A DNA stretch of 21,945 nucleotides from an uncultured Mailhella sp. GTDB lineage: Bacteria > Desulfobacterota > Desulfovibrionia > Desulfovibrionales > Desulfovibrionaceae. Location: positions 1 to 21,945 of the forward strand of contig CALUWZ010000008.1 of the NCBI GenBank assembly GCA_944324625.1. Reading direction: 5' to 3'. Positions within the stretch are counted from its first letter, which is position 1, and each line of letters begins with the position of its first letter. Positions 7,450 through 14,571 of this stretch are shown one piece after another. The position numbers were made by a program, and so were the translations under genes. A model generated the notes under the pieces. That model made no database searches and was not told the DNA's origin. It saw nothing but the letters and a program-made list of their open reading frames with translations.

Positions 7450-7479
7450 AAAGGGAGAGTGTTTCTCCCTTTCTTTTTT
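7450..7479 (+). terminator. Terminator after the peroxiredoxin gene
   Basis: AAAGGGAGA (7450-7458) pairs with TCTCCCTTT (7464-7472) around a 5-base loop, followed by a T run to 7479. It starts 10 bp past the stop codon and closes the peroxiredoxin transcript before cobT. Confidence 0.88.
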
Positions 7480-7533
7480 GAGAAAGTTAGGCTATATTTC
7501 TGCCATAAAAGATTTTTCCAAAAGGGGATCGGT

Positions 7534-8613
7534 ATGTTTCATTCTTTTGACCAACTTTGCGAGGCTGTAGTCCCAAGCAAAAAAGAATTGCTTGATGTTG
7601 CCCAGAACCATTTGAACAATTTGACAAAACCCGTAGGAAGTCTGGGCAGGCTGGAAGAGTTTGCCGCCAAACTTTTTACTATTTACGGCGGAACCTTTCC
7701 CCTTGAAGTGGACCCTGCCCTGCATGTGCTTGCGGCGGGCGACCACGGCGTTGTGGCTGAGGGCGTAGCACAGAATCCGCAGGAAGTAACGCATTTGATG
7801 ATTTTAAATATTCTCGGCGGCGGTGCGGGCATAAGCGTGCTTTCCAGACAAAGCAAAATGGATATGGTGCTTCTTGACGCAGGCCACAAAGGCGCCTGCC
7901 CCGATGATGTGCGCGCAAAACGCATAAACGATTTGGAAGAAACAGGCAATATTTCCAAAGAAGACGCCATGACAGCCGAGCTCTGCGAAAAACTGCTTCT
8001 TGCAGGCGCAAATACCGTGTATGAAGGGGTGCAGAAAGGCTACAATATTTTTTCCATAGGTGAAATGGGCATCGGCAACACCACTCCCGCCACTGCGCTT
8101 TTTGCGGAACTTTTCGGCCTTGACCCAAAAGAAATCACCGGTCCCGGAGCAGGCCTCTGCAGGGAACGGGTCATTCATAAGGCAGGCATTATTGCCAAGG
8201 CTTTGGAACGCCATAAAAAAGCCCATCCCAATGCAGATGTTCTGCATATACTGGCAAGTCTCGGCGGATTTGAAATTGCTGCGCTCTGCGGTGTCGTTCT
8301 CGGTGCGGCAGCATTGAAAAAACCCGTAATCATTGACGGATTTATTTCTACGTCTTCCTATGCCGTTGCGTACTGCATGAATAATGCCGTAAAAGATTAC
8401 GCATTTTTGAGCCATGCCTCCGCCGAGCCGGGTTATCAAAAAATTATGGACTGTCTGGGTGAAAAGCCCATGCTTGATCTGTCCATGCGTCTTGGTGAAG
8501 GAACGGGCGCAAGCCTTGCCCTGCAGCTTCTGCGTTCTTCCAAAGCCGTATACAACGAAATGGCTACCTTTGCGGATGCGAAAATAGATACGGAAACCTA
8601 TTTGCCCAAATAA
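7534..8613 (+). CDS. cobT: Nicotinate-nucleotide--dimethylbenzimidazole phosphoribosyltransferase
   Basis: CobT makes alpha-ribazole phosphate from nicotinate mononucleotide and the lower-ligand base, in nucleotide-loop assembly of cobalamin. The 359-residue product matches the family in length and order: LTKPVGSLGRLEEFA near residues 28-42, AAGDHGVVAEGVAQNPQEVT, GGGAGISVL, GEMGIGNTTPATAL, GPGAGL, and the C-terminal LDLSMRLGEGTGA with the catalytic Glu at 322. I chose ATG 7534, preceded by AAAGGGG, because the longer frame from 7273 overlaps the peroxiredoxin gene and its terminator. The next gene starts one base after the stop, indicating an operon. No cobalamin riboswitch fits in the short leader. 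Other cob genes are not nearby. Confidence 0.96.
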   Translation: MFHSFDQLCEAVVPSKKELLDVAQNHLNNLTKPVGSLGRLEEFAAKLFTIYGGTFPLEVDPALHVLAAGDHGVVAEGVAQNPQEVTHLMILNILGGGAGISVLSRQSKMDMVLLDAGHKGACPDDVRAKRINDLEETGNISKEDAMTAELCEKLLLAGANTVYEGVQKGYNIFSIGEMGIGNTTPATALFAELFGLDPKEITGPGAGLCRERVIHKAGIIAKALERHKKAHPNADVLHILASLGGFEIAALCGVVLGAAALKKPVIIDGFISTSSYAVAYCMNNAVKDYAFLSHASAEPGYQKIMDCLGEKPMLDLSMRLGEGTGASLALQLLRSSKAVYNEMATFADAKIDTETYLPK

Positions 8614-8614
8614 T

Positions 8615-9553
8615 ATGGATATTCTCTCAGTTCGGAATTTAAGCAAATCTTTTGCTCTGCGTACGGGCTTCGGCAAAAGGCAGGAATTTTATGCCGTGCA
8701 GAACGTAAGTTTCAGTCTGCGGCAGGGTTCCTGCCTCGGGCTTGTAGGGGAATCGGGCTGCGGAAAATCCACGCTTGCCCGCATGCTTGTGGGGCTTTTG
8801 CCGAAATCCGGCGGAGAGATTTTTTATAAAAATTCACCCGCTGAGGAATATTTTTATAATCCCCGCATTCTGCAGATGGTTTTTCAGGACCCTTTTTCAT
8901 CGCTCAATCCGCGTCTGTGCGTCGGCAAAAGCATTGGCGAACCGTATAAAATCAATAATCTGCAGTGTTCGGGCAGCGATGTTGCGGCCGCTGTGCAGGA
9001 TATTCTGCAGGAAGTCGGACTGGAAAAGGATTATTACTGCCGTTATCCCCATGAATTTTCGGGGGGACAGCGCCAGCGCATAGCCATTGCCCGCGCTCTG
9101 GTCACACGTCCTGAAATTTTGGTGTGCGACGAACCTGTTTCCGCCCTTGATGCGTCGCATCAGGCTCAGGTTTTGAATCTGCTCTTGGATCTGAAAGACA
9201 AATACGGCTTGAGTTATTTGTTTATTTCACATAATTTGCAGGTTATTTCCTTTATGTGTGATGAAATTTTGGTTATGTATGCAGGCGAAATAGCCGAACA
9301 GGCGGATAAAGACGAGCTTTTTGCCAATCCTCTGCATCCGTATACCAAAGCCCTTATTGCTTCTGCGCCCTATATAGGCAAACAGGGGGAAGCGGAAGCC
9401 TTGACGGGCGAGGCGCCGAGCCTGACCCAAAGGGGTACGGGCTGCAGCTTTGCAGGACGCTGTTCTTTGGCAAAGCGGCGCTGTTTTGAAGAAAAACCTG
9501 TTTTGACAGGACAAAAGCATAAAGTTGCCTGTCATTTTTGCCAAACTGACTGA
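8615..9553 (+). CDS. Oligopeptide/dipeptide-type ABC transporter ATPase (DppF/OppF-like), orphan
   Basis: 312-residue ATP-binding subunit of the peptide/nickel ABC importer type. Visible: Walker A GESGCGKST (45-53), Q-loop near FQDPFSSLNP (90-99), signature SGGQRQR (149-155), Walker B ILVCDEP (168-174), H-loop His206. The C-terminal oligopeptide domain carries CSFAGRC, a further Cys at 290, and Cys306, the four-Cys pattern (277, 283, 290, 306) that can hold an iron-sulfur cluster in such ATPases. It begins one base after the cobT stop and is followed 23 bp later by a small dual-CXXC protein gene. No permease, substrate-binding protein or second ATPase is adjacent, so its partners must be elsewhere. 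Substrate unknown: peptides, nickel or another metal chelate are all possible. Confidence 0.9.
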   Translation: MDILSVRNLSKSFALRTGFGKRQEFYAVQNVSFSLRQGSCLGLVGESGCGKSTLARMLVGLLPKSGGEIFYKNSPAEEYFYNPRILQMVFQDPFSSLNPRLCVGKSIGEPYKINNLQCSGSDVAAAVQDILQEVGLEKDYYCRYPHEFSGGQRQRIAIARALVTRPEILVCDEPVSALDASHQAQVLNLLLDLKDKYGLSYLFISHNLQVISFMCDEILVMYAGEIAEQADKDELFANPLHPYTKALIASAPYIGKQGEAEALTGEAPSLTQRGTGCSFAGRCSLAKRRCFEEKPVLTGQKHKVACHFCQTD

Positions 9554-9576
9554 TATTCCGACAAAAGGAGAAAAGT

Positions 9577-9780
9577 ATGTTCTGGGGCAGTTCCCGTGAA
9601 AAGCAAACCACATTGCCTTGTCCCGTCTGTGCGGAAAAAATGCTGATTAAGCGCACGTGCCATGAGGCATACATGTACTGCGGCCATTGCCAAAAAAAGT
9701 TTGATTTGAAAGCGTTTATTCCGCAGATGGACAGTGCCATGGAAGAATTTTTGGAAAATTTGTATTCCAACAGAATTTAA
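9577..9780 (+). CDS. Small dual-CXXC motif protein (zinc-ribbon or redox)
   Basis: A 67-residue protein with an excellent AAAGGAG ribosome binding site. It has CPVC (Cys15, Cys18), a lone Cys28 in IKRTCHEAYMYC, and CGHC (Cys35, Cys38), followed by an acidic helical tail DSAMEEFLENLYSNRI. The pairs may bind Zn or act as a dithiol. I recall a family annotated as dual CXXC motif small (seleno)protein in Desulfovibrio relatives with the same layout, in which some members carry Sec in place of a Cys; this copy has Cys throughout. No function is established. It is last in the apparent cobT-ABC ATPase operon and is followed by a terminator. Confidence 0.8.
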   Translation: MFWGSSREKQTTLPCPVCAEKMLIKRTCHEAYMYCGHCQKKFDLKAFIPQMDSAMEEFLENLYSNRI

Positions 9781-9817
9781 TAGGGCTTAGGTGCTGCTTC
9801 GCCCACAGTGCCTGCTG

Positions 9818-9869
9818 ATATCCTGTTATGCCAACAATTTGTGCATGCAGGATATTTTTGCTGTTTTTT
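9818..9869 (+). terminator. Terminator of the cobT-ABC-dual CXXC operon
   Basis: ATATCCTG (9818-9825) pairs with CAGGATAT (9848-9855); the inner ATGC/GCAT pairs extend the stem after a small bulge. T runs follow at 9855-9859 and 9864-9869. It begins 38 bp past the last stop codon. The rest of 9781-9947 shows no gene. Confidence 0.7.
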
Positions 9870-9947
9870 GTTTTTGAACGGTTCGGAAATCAGGCAGTTT
9901 CTGCAGCTTTTCGGCAGTATCGGCTGAATGTGTTTGCGCAGACAGGG

Positions 9948-10763
9948 TCAGGAAAAAACAGTTACAAGGGTGCGCAGGGCTGTTGCATACAAGAGCACTG
10001 CAAAAACTTTTTTGAGTACGGGCACGGGCAGGGCATGGGAAAGACGGACGCCGAGCGGTGCAATAAGCATGCTGGTTGCTGCTATGCAGATGAGGGCAGG
10101 CACATGGATATAGCCAATTGTCGCTTTGGGCAGGTCGGAAACGCCGAGGCCTGAAATGATGTAGCCGATTCCGCCCGAAAGGGCAAGGCTCCATGCCAGA
10201 GCTGAAGACGTTCCGATGGCTTTGTGGATATCGCCGGTGGTGTAGCGCAGAAACGGCACAAAAATGCTGCCGCCCGCAAGGCCCACAAAGCTGGAAAAAG
10301 CACCGATGACAAATCCGCTTGCCCTGTAGGCGGATTTGCTGAAGTTTTCGGCATCTTTTTTGGGGTATATTTCAAATAAAATCTGTGTGGCAACAAAGAA
10401 CAGGAAAATTATCAGTATCCAGCGCATGAAGTTGGCGGAAAAATAATTGGCTGTGCTTGCGCCGAGAAATGTTCCCAGAATGACAAAGGGACTCATGACT
10501 TTGACAATGTCCCACAGGACGCATTGCCTGCGTGTTTGGGCAACGGCACTGGAAAAGGACGTGAAAATGGAAGCGGAAAGGGATGTTGCCACAACCACGT
10601 GCATGATGTGATGAGGCGGGATTTGGTGGGTATGTTCAAAAACAATAATCAGCAGAGGCACTATTACAAGGCCGCCGCCAAGCCCGAGCAGACCTGAGAA
10701 AATGCCCGATAAAATGCCGCATACTATAAATATGTTCAAATCCCAAAAACTTATGTCAAACAT
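9948..10763 (-). CDS. TSUP family transporter (TauE/SafE sulfite exporter-like)
   Basis: A 271-residue inner-membrane protein with two homologous halves and about eight hydrophobic segments. It shows the TSUP family repeats: GILSGIFSGLLGLGGGLVIVPLL near the N-terminus, then GFVIGAFSSFVGLAGGSIFVPFL and a GTSSALAWSLALSG segment in the second half. Relatives export sulfite, sulfoacetate or other sulfur-containing anions. I chose ATG 10763 over a GTG three codons earlier because GGGG lies 8 bases before it. It starts 14 bp after the lgt stop, so it is probably expressed with lgt. Sulfite export would suit a sulfonate- or sulfite-metabolising organism, but the substrate cannot be read from the sequence. 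Confidence 0.9.
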   Translation of the reverse strand: MFDISFWDLNIFIVCGILSGIFSGLLGLGGGLVIVPLLIIVFEHTHQIPPHHIMHVVVATSLSASIFTSFSSAVAQTRRQCVLWDIVKVMSPFVILGTFLGASTANYFSANFMRWILIIFLFFVATQILFEIYPKKDAENFSKSAYRASGFVIGAFSSFVGLAGGSIFVPFLRYTTGDIHKAIGTSSALAWSLALSGGIGYIISGLGVSDLPKATIGYIHVPALICIAATSMLIAPLGVRLSHALPVPVLKKVFAVLLYATALRTLVTVFS

Positions 10764-10777
10764 GTACAGCACCCCGT

Positions 10778-11626
10778 TTATTTTTTATAGCGTTTCACTC
10801 TTGCCTGTGTTCCGTCCTTGAAGCGGACCGTATCGTATTTAGGGCTGTTTTTCCATTTTCTGCTTAAATACAGCAGGATGAATCCGATGAGGAACATGGG
10901 CAGGCAAAGTATCTGTCCCATGGTGACAAAGCCCAGAAAATAGCCGTACTGCGGATCGGGTATGCGGTAAAATTCGGCAAAGGAGCGCGCAAGGGCGTAT
11001 CCTATGCAGAATACGGCGGAAACAGTTCCCTTGGGCGGATTTTTTTTGGCAAGGAAAAATAACAGCAAAAACAGGACAAGTCCTTCCAGTCCTGCTTCAT
11101 AAAGCTGGCTCGGATGACGGGGCACGTTTCCGCCTGTAGGGAAAATCACTGCCCACGGTACGGAACTTTCTTTGCCCCATAATTCCGCATTGATGAAATT
11201 GCCGATGCGGCCGAAAAAAAGTCCGATGGGTACGCAGGGGGCGATAAAATCTGTAAGTTCAATGAAATCTTTGTGATTTTTTTTGGCCCAGAGCAAAAGG
11301 GCTGCAAGGACGCCCAGAAAGCCGCCGTGGAAGGACATGCCGCCCTGCCAGATTTTGAATATTTCCAATGGATTGGCAAGGTAAAAGGGCAGGTCGTAAA
11401 AGAGAATGTAGCCGATGCGGCCGCCGAGGATGACGCCGAGAATGACGGAAGTCACAAGGTCTTCCACGTTTTGTTTGGTAAAGCGGGAATGGGGCAGGCC
11501 TGCAAAATACCGTGCCAAAAGCCAGCCCAGAACAAAGGCAAAAACATACATCATGCCGTACCAGTGTACGCTGACAAACGGTTCGACGGAAAAAAGGACA
11601 GGATTTAAATCGTGGCGGTAGTACAT
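10778..11626 (-). CDS. lgt: Prolipoprotein diacylglyceryl transferase
   Basis: Lgt moves a diacylglyceryl group from phosphatidylglycerol to the lipobox Cys of prolipoproteins in the inner membrane. The 282-residue product has the family's hydrophobic helices and motifs: VSVHWYGMMYVF, GGRIGYILFY, MSFHGGFLG with His100, FFGRIGNFINAELWG with Arg140 (equivalents of the E. coli essential His103 and Arg143), HPSQLYEA and ARSFAEFYRIPDPQ. The start ATG 11626 is preceded by GGGAG. The C-terminus is basic and soluble. It heads a two-gene unit with the TSUP transporter and is divergent from the metal ABC importer across a 256-bp intergenic region. Confidence 0.97.
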   Translation of the reverse strand: MYYRHDLNPVLFSVEPFVSVHWYGMMYVFAFVLGWLLARYFAGLPHSRFTKQNVEDLVTSVILGVILGGRIGYILFYDLPFYLANPLEIFKIWQGGMSFHGGFLGVLAALLLWAKKNHKDFIELTDFIAPCVPIGLFFGRIGNFINAELWGKESSVPWAVIFPTGGNVPRHPSQLYEAGLEGLVLFLLLFFLAKKNPPKGTVSAVFCIGYALARSFAEFYRIPDPQYGYFLGFVTMGQILCLPMFLIGFILLYLSRKWKNSPKYDTVRFKDGTQARVKRYKK

Positions 11627-11682
11627 AGTTTCTCCCTGTGCTGAAAATTCTTTTTAGCAAAGAACAGGACGTTTGCAAAGTG

Positions 11683-11758
11683 TTTGCGCAAAAATTTTTG
11701 TTGCATTTTATGCAAAACAGTCGTAAAAACAAATTCTGTTTTTGAAAATAAATTTCAA
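11683..11758. repeat. Cluster of short palindromes between lgt and znuA
   Basis: Three perfect inverted repeats lie in the 256-bp divergent region: TTTGCGCAAA at 11683-11692; TTGCAT-TTT-ATGCAA at 11701-11715; TTGAAA-ATAAA-TTTCAA at 11742-11758. The last is a 17-bp site about 125 bp before znuA and resembles AT-rich Fur/Zur/MntR-type operators in form only; it does not match a consensus I know. The remainder up to 11882 is AT-rich with no gene. Confidence 0.5.
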
Positions 11759-11882
11759 TAAAGCGAAAGTACGGTGAAAAAACATGATTTTATAAACTCT
11801 GAAAAATTTTATGCATGCTTTTGAAAGGTATTAAAAGATAAAAAGGAATTAACGGTCAAACAGAACGATTGAAGGACTGAAT

Positions 11883-12758
11883 ATGAAAAAGACTGCGTTA
11901 TTGTATGCACTGGCGGCATGCATGCTGACAGCGTTTACCGTGCAGGCGGCACAAAATGCGGATGGCGCGGGAACGGATAAAAAGCTCACCGTTGCCGTCA
12001 GCATTGTGCCTCAGGTGAAATTTGTGCATGAAGTGGCAGGCGAACGAGCCGATGTCATCTGCATTATTCCCGAGGGCGGAAGCCCGGCAAGCTATGCGCC
12101 GAGCCCCAAGGAGCTTATGGCGTTAAGACAGGCGGATGTGTATTTTACTGTCGGCGTGGCCAGCGAGGACAGAAATATTTTGGGCAGCCTTCCGGAAACG
12201 CTGAAGGTTATTCCTCTGCAGGAAAAAGTTTCAGCCGTTTATCCGGATCTGCGCATAGGCACAAGCCGTGATCCGCATATATGGCTTTCGCCGAAGCGTG
12301 CAATTGTTATGGTTCGGGCAATCTGTGAAGAACTTGGCCGTCTTGATCCCCTGCATGCGGAAGAATACCGAAAAAATGCCGAAAGCTTTATTGCCGAAAT
12401 TCAGAAAGCGGACAAAGAAGCCCGTGAAATTCTGTCAAAATCTTCCCAAAAGGTTTTCATGGTTTTTCACCCTGCCTTCGGATATTTGGCGGACGAATAC
12501 GGGCTGACCATGTATGCCCTTGAAAAGCACGGCAAGGAAGCAGGCGCAAAACACTTGCAGGAAATGACGGATATTGCTAAACAGAACAAAGTGAAAGTTA
12601 TTTTTTACCAAAAGGAAATCGCAGGCCGTCAGGTTGAGGCATTTGCCCATGAAATAGGCGGAAAGGCTGTCATGCTCAATCCCTTGGCCTATGAATACAT
12701 TGAAAATCTTGCAGAACTGGCAAAAGCCATAGCAGGTGCGGACGGCACGGCACAATAA
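11883..12758 (+). CDS. znuA: Metal ABC transporter substrate-binding protein (ZnuA/TroA cluster A-I)
   Basis: Periplasmic binding protein that delivers Zn2+, Mn2+ or a related ion to the ABC importer. A signal peptide (MKKTALLYALAACMLTAFTVQA) precedes the mature chain. Family marks: VAVSIVPQVKFVHEVAG, PSPKELMAL, DPHIWLSP (His132), FHPAFGYLADEYGL (His196) and a late MLNPL. Two usual ligands are missing: the His of the PHxYEP motif is Ala69 (SPASYAP), and the Asp of the late LDPL motif is Asn266. There is no His-rich loop as in E. coli ZnuA. Specificity is thus uncertain, and the zinc gene name is by family only. GAAGGA lies 7 bases before ATG 11883. First gene of a three-gene operon, one base from the ATPase gene. 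Confidence 0.85.
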   Translation: MKKTALLYALAACMLTAFTVQAAQNADGAGTDKKLTVAVSIVPQVKFVHEVAGERADVICIIPEGGSPASYAPSPKELMALRQADVYFTVGVASEDRNILGSLPETLKVIPLQEKVSAVYPDLRIGTSRDPHIWLSPKRAIVMVRAICEELGRLDPLHAEEYRKNAESFIAEIQKADKEAREILSKSSQKVFMVFHPAFGYLADEYGLTMYALEKHGKEAGAKHLQEMTDIAKQNKVKVIFYQKEIAGRQVEAFAHEIGGKAVMLNPLAYEYIENLAELAKAIAGADGTAQ

Positions 12759-12759
12759 C

Positions 12760-13590
12760 ATGAAAGCATTATCCGTTGAAAATCTGAGCGTGTACTATGC
12801 ACGGCATCAGGCTTTGAAAAATATCAATCTCCAAATCGAAGAAGGGGATTTCTTGGGTATTCTGGGGCCCAACGGCGGCGGAAAATCCACGCTCATCAAG
12901 GCAGTCATCGGCAGTGTTCCCTATACCGGGCGCATTGAAATTTTCGGGAAAAGCCATGATTTGTCCCTTGTCGGCTATATGCCCCAGTCCAGTGACCTGA
13001 ACAGGCATTTTCCCATAAATGTTTTGGAAGTGTGCCTGAGTGCGGATCTGCACAAAAAAATGCATTTTTTTCACCGCTATTCACACAGGGTGAAAGACGA
13101 GGCCATGGAATATCTCAGACTTCTGGGCATTGAACATTTGGCAAAACGCTCCATTTCGGAACTTTCGGGCGGGGAATTTCAAAAACTGCTTCTTGCCCGT
13201 ACGCTTTTGACCAAGCCGAAACTTCTGCTGCTTGACGAGCCCACAGCCAATATTGACCCCCGTTCTTCCGAGCATATTTTTGAAGTTCTGGCTGACCTGA
13301 ACAAGGAAATGACTATTGTTATGGTCACCCATGATCTGTCTGCCGTGGCTTCCTGCGTCAAAAGCATTGCCTGCCTCAGCCAGACGCTGATTTATCACGG
13401 CGAGCCCAAGCTCAATGCCGATATTTTGACCCAAATGTACGGCTGTCCCATTGACCTTATCGCCCACGGCCATCCCCACAGGGTTTTGCCCTATCACGTG
13501 CATGACGAAGAAACGGGCGAATGTTACGAAATGTCCTATGACGAGGCCAAACATGCGGTTGTGAAAAATCCCTGCTGTAAATACCATTAA
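12760..13590 (+). CDS. znuC: Metal ABC transporter ATPase (ZnuC-like) with His/Cys-rich tail
   Basis: ATP-binding subunit of the metal importer, 276 residues from ATG 12760. A GTG eight codons earlier, overlapping znuA, is the alternative start. Walker A is GPNGGGKST (36-44), the Q-loop lies around YMPQSSDL (73-80), the signature is LSGGE (135-139), Walker B is LLLLDEP (155-161) and the H-loop is in VTHDLSAV. About 45 residues after the nucleotide-binding core form a tail with IAHGHPHRVLPYHVHDEE and a final NPCCKYH, rich in His and Cys; this could bind or sense metal. Neighbours are the binding protein (1-bp gap) and the permease (14-bp gap). Confidence 0.92.
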   Translation: MKALSVENLSVYYARHQALKNINLQIEEGDFLGILGPNGGGKSTLIKAVIGSVPYTGRIEIFGKSHDLSLVGYMPQSSDLNRHFPINVLEVCLSADLHKKMHFFHRYSHRVKDEAMEYLRLLGIEHLAKRSISELSGGEFQKLLLARTLLTKPKLLLLDEPTANIDPRSSEHIFEVLADLNKEMTIVMVTHDLSAVASCVKSIACLSQTLIYHGEPKLNADILTQMYGCPIDLIAHGHPHRVLPYHVHDEETGECYEMSYDEAKHAVVKNPCCKYH

Positions 13591-13604
13591 TGTGCGAGTG
13601 AACC

Positions 13605-14411
13605 ATGTTTTCTGCTATTTTGGAATATGAATTTCTGCAGCATGCCTTTTATGCCATAGTGCTTGGCAGCATTGTCTGCGGCATTATGAGCAATCTGATT
13701 ATTGAAAAGAAAATGCTCATGATAAGCGGCGGCCTTGCCCATACCGCATACGGCGGAATAGGCCTTGCCTATCTGCTGGAATTTGACCCGACAGCAGGGG
13801 CTTTGGCGTTTTCGCTGTGTTCCGCGCTGTTCATAGCTTTTCTGCACAAAAAGTCCCATGTTTCCAATGATATTTTCATTGCGCTTTTTTGGGCTTTGGG
13901 CATGGCGCTGGGCATTATTTTCATAGGGCTGATTCCGGGCTATACGCCCAATATCGAATCCTATCTGTTCGGCAATATTTTGGCGGTATCGGGGCAGGAT
14001 GTTTTGGCAATGCTTCTGCTTTCCGCCCTTATTGTGTTTTGCGTGTTTGCCTTTTATAAAGACTGGCAGATTTTTCTTTTTGATGAGGAATTTGCCCGCC
14101 TGCAGGGCATTGCGGTAAATTTTTACCATTATTTTCTGTATGTGCTGGTGACGCTCAGCGTGATTTTGCTGATACGGGTGGCAGGCATTGTGCTGGTGCT
14201 CGCCCTGCTTTCCGCTCCTGCCGCAAGCGCGTCTTTGTGCAGCAGAAATTTTACGGGACGGTTGGCCCTGTCCGTATTGTTTTCTTTTGTGTTCAGCTTT
14301 TTCGGGCTGTGGCTTTCCTATACGCTGGATATTTCGTCAGGTGCGTGCATAGTGGTTTTTGCGTTCTGCATTTATGCGCTGCTTTTGGTGCTGAACAGGA
14401 AAAAAGCATAA
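13605..14411 (+). CDS. znuB: Metal ABC transporter permease (ZnuB-like)
   Basis: A 268-residue membrane subunit of the ABC-3 family with about eight hydrophobic helices. Typical segments: FYAIVLGSIVCGIMSNLIIEKKMLMISGGLAHTAYGGIGLAYL, where the SGGLAHTAYGG stretch is the family hallmark, then NIESYLFGNILAV, DEEFARLQGIAVN (the coupling region facing the ATPase), and RVAGIVLVLALLSAPAASA. It is last in the znuABC-type operon, 14 bp after the ATPase gene, and is followed by a strong terminator. Confidence 0.94.
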   Translation: MFSAILEYEFLQHAFYAIVLGSIVCGIMSNLIIEKKMLMISGGLAHTAYGGIGLAYLLEFDPTAGALAFSLCSALFIAFLHKKSHVSNDIFIALFWALGMALGIIFIGLIPGYTPNIESYLFGNILAVSGQDVLAMLLLSALIVFCVFAFYKDWQIFLFDEEFARLQGIAVNFYHYFLYVLVTLSVILLIRVAGIVLVLALLSAPAASASLCSRNFTGRLALSVLFSFVFSFFGLWLSYTLDISSGACIVVFAFCIYALLLVLNRKKA

Positions 14412-14445
14412 AAATCCCGAACGGCCAAAAAAAAGAATTACAGAC

Positions 14446-14475
14446 AAAAAAAAGACCGCATAAGCGGTCTTTTTT
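14446..14475. terminator. Bidirectional terminator after znuB
   Basis: AGACCGC (14453-14459) pairs with GCGGTCT (14464-14470) around ATAA. A-rich left and T-rich right flanks extend the stem and give T runs on both strands. Serves znuB on the plus strand and may also stop transcription coming from dapL. Confidence 0.92.
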
Positions 14476-14539
14476 GTATGCGCAAAAATTTTTCGCAGCA
14501 TGTACGCAACATTTTTATTTTTTAACGGATGAGGGGGTG

Positions 14540-14560
14540 CGGGGGAAATCATTTCCCCCG
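14540..14560. repeat. GC-rich hairpin without T run between znuB and dapL
   Basis: CGGGGGAA (14540-14547) pairs with TTCCCCCG (14553-14560) around a 5-base loop. The hairpin is 11 bp past the dapL stop, but no T run follows on the minus strand, so it is not a canonical terminator. It may stabilise the dapL 3' end or be a dispersed short repeat. Confidence 0.5.
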
Positions 14561-14571
14561 AAAAAAGATTT

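Noticed and set aside
7273..7533. An N-terminal extension of CobT.
   Set aside because: The added residues overlap the peroxiredoxin gene in another frame and its terminator; ATG 7534 with AAAGGGG gives the normal family length.
7440..7533. Cobalamin riboswitch ahead of cobT.
   Set aside because: The gap is under 100 bp and largely taken by the peroxiredoxin terminator, too small for the B12 aptamer.
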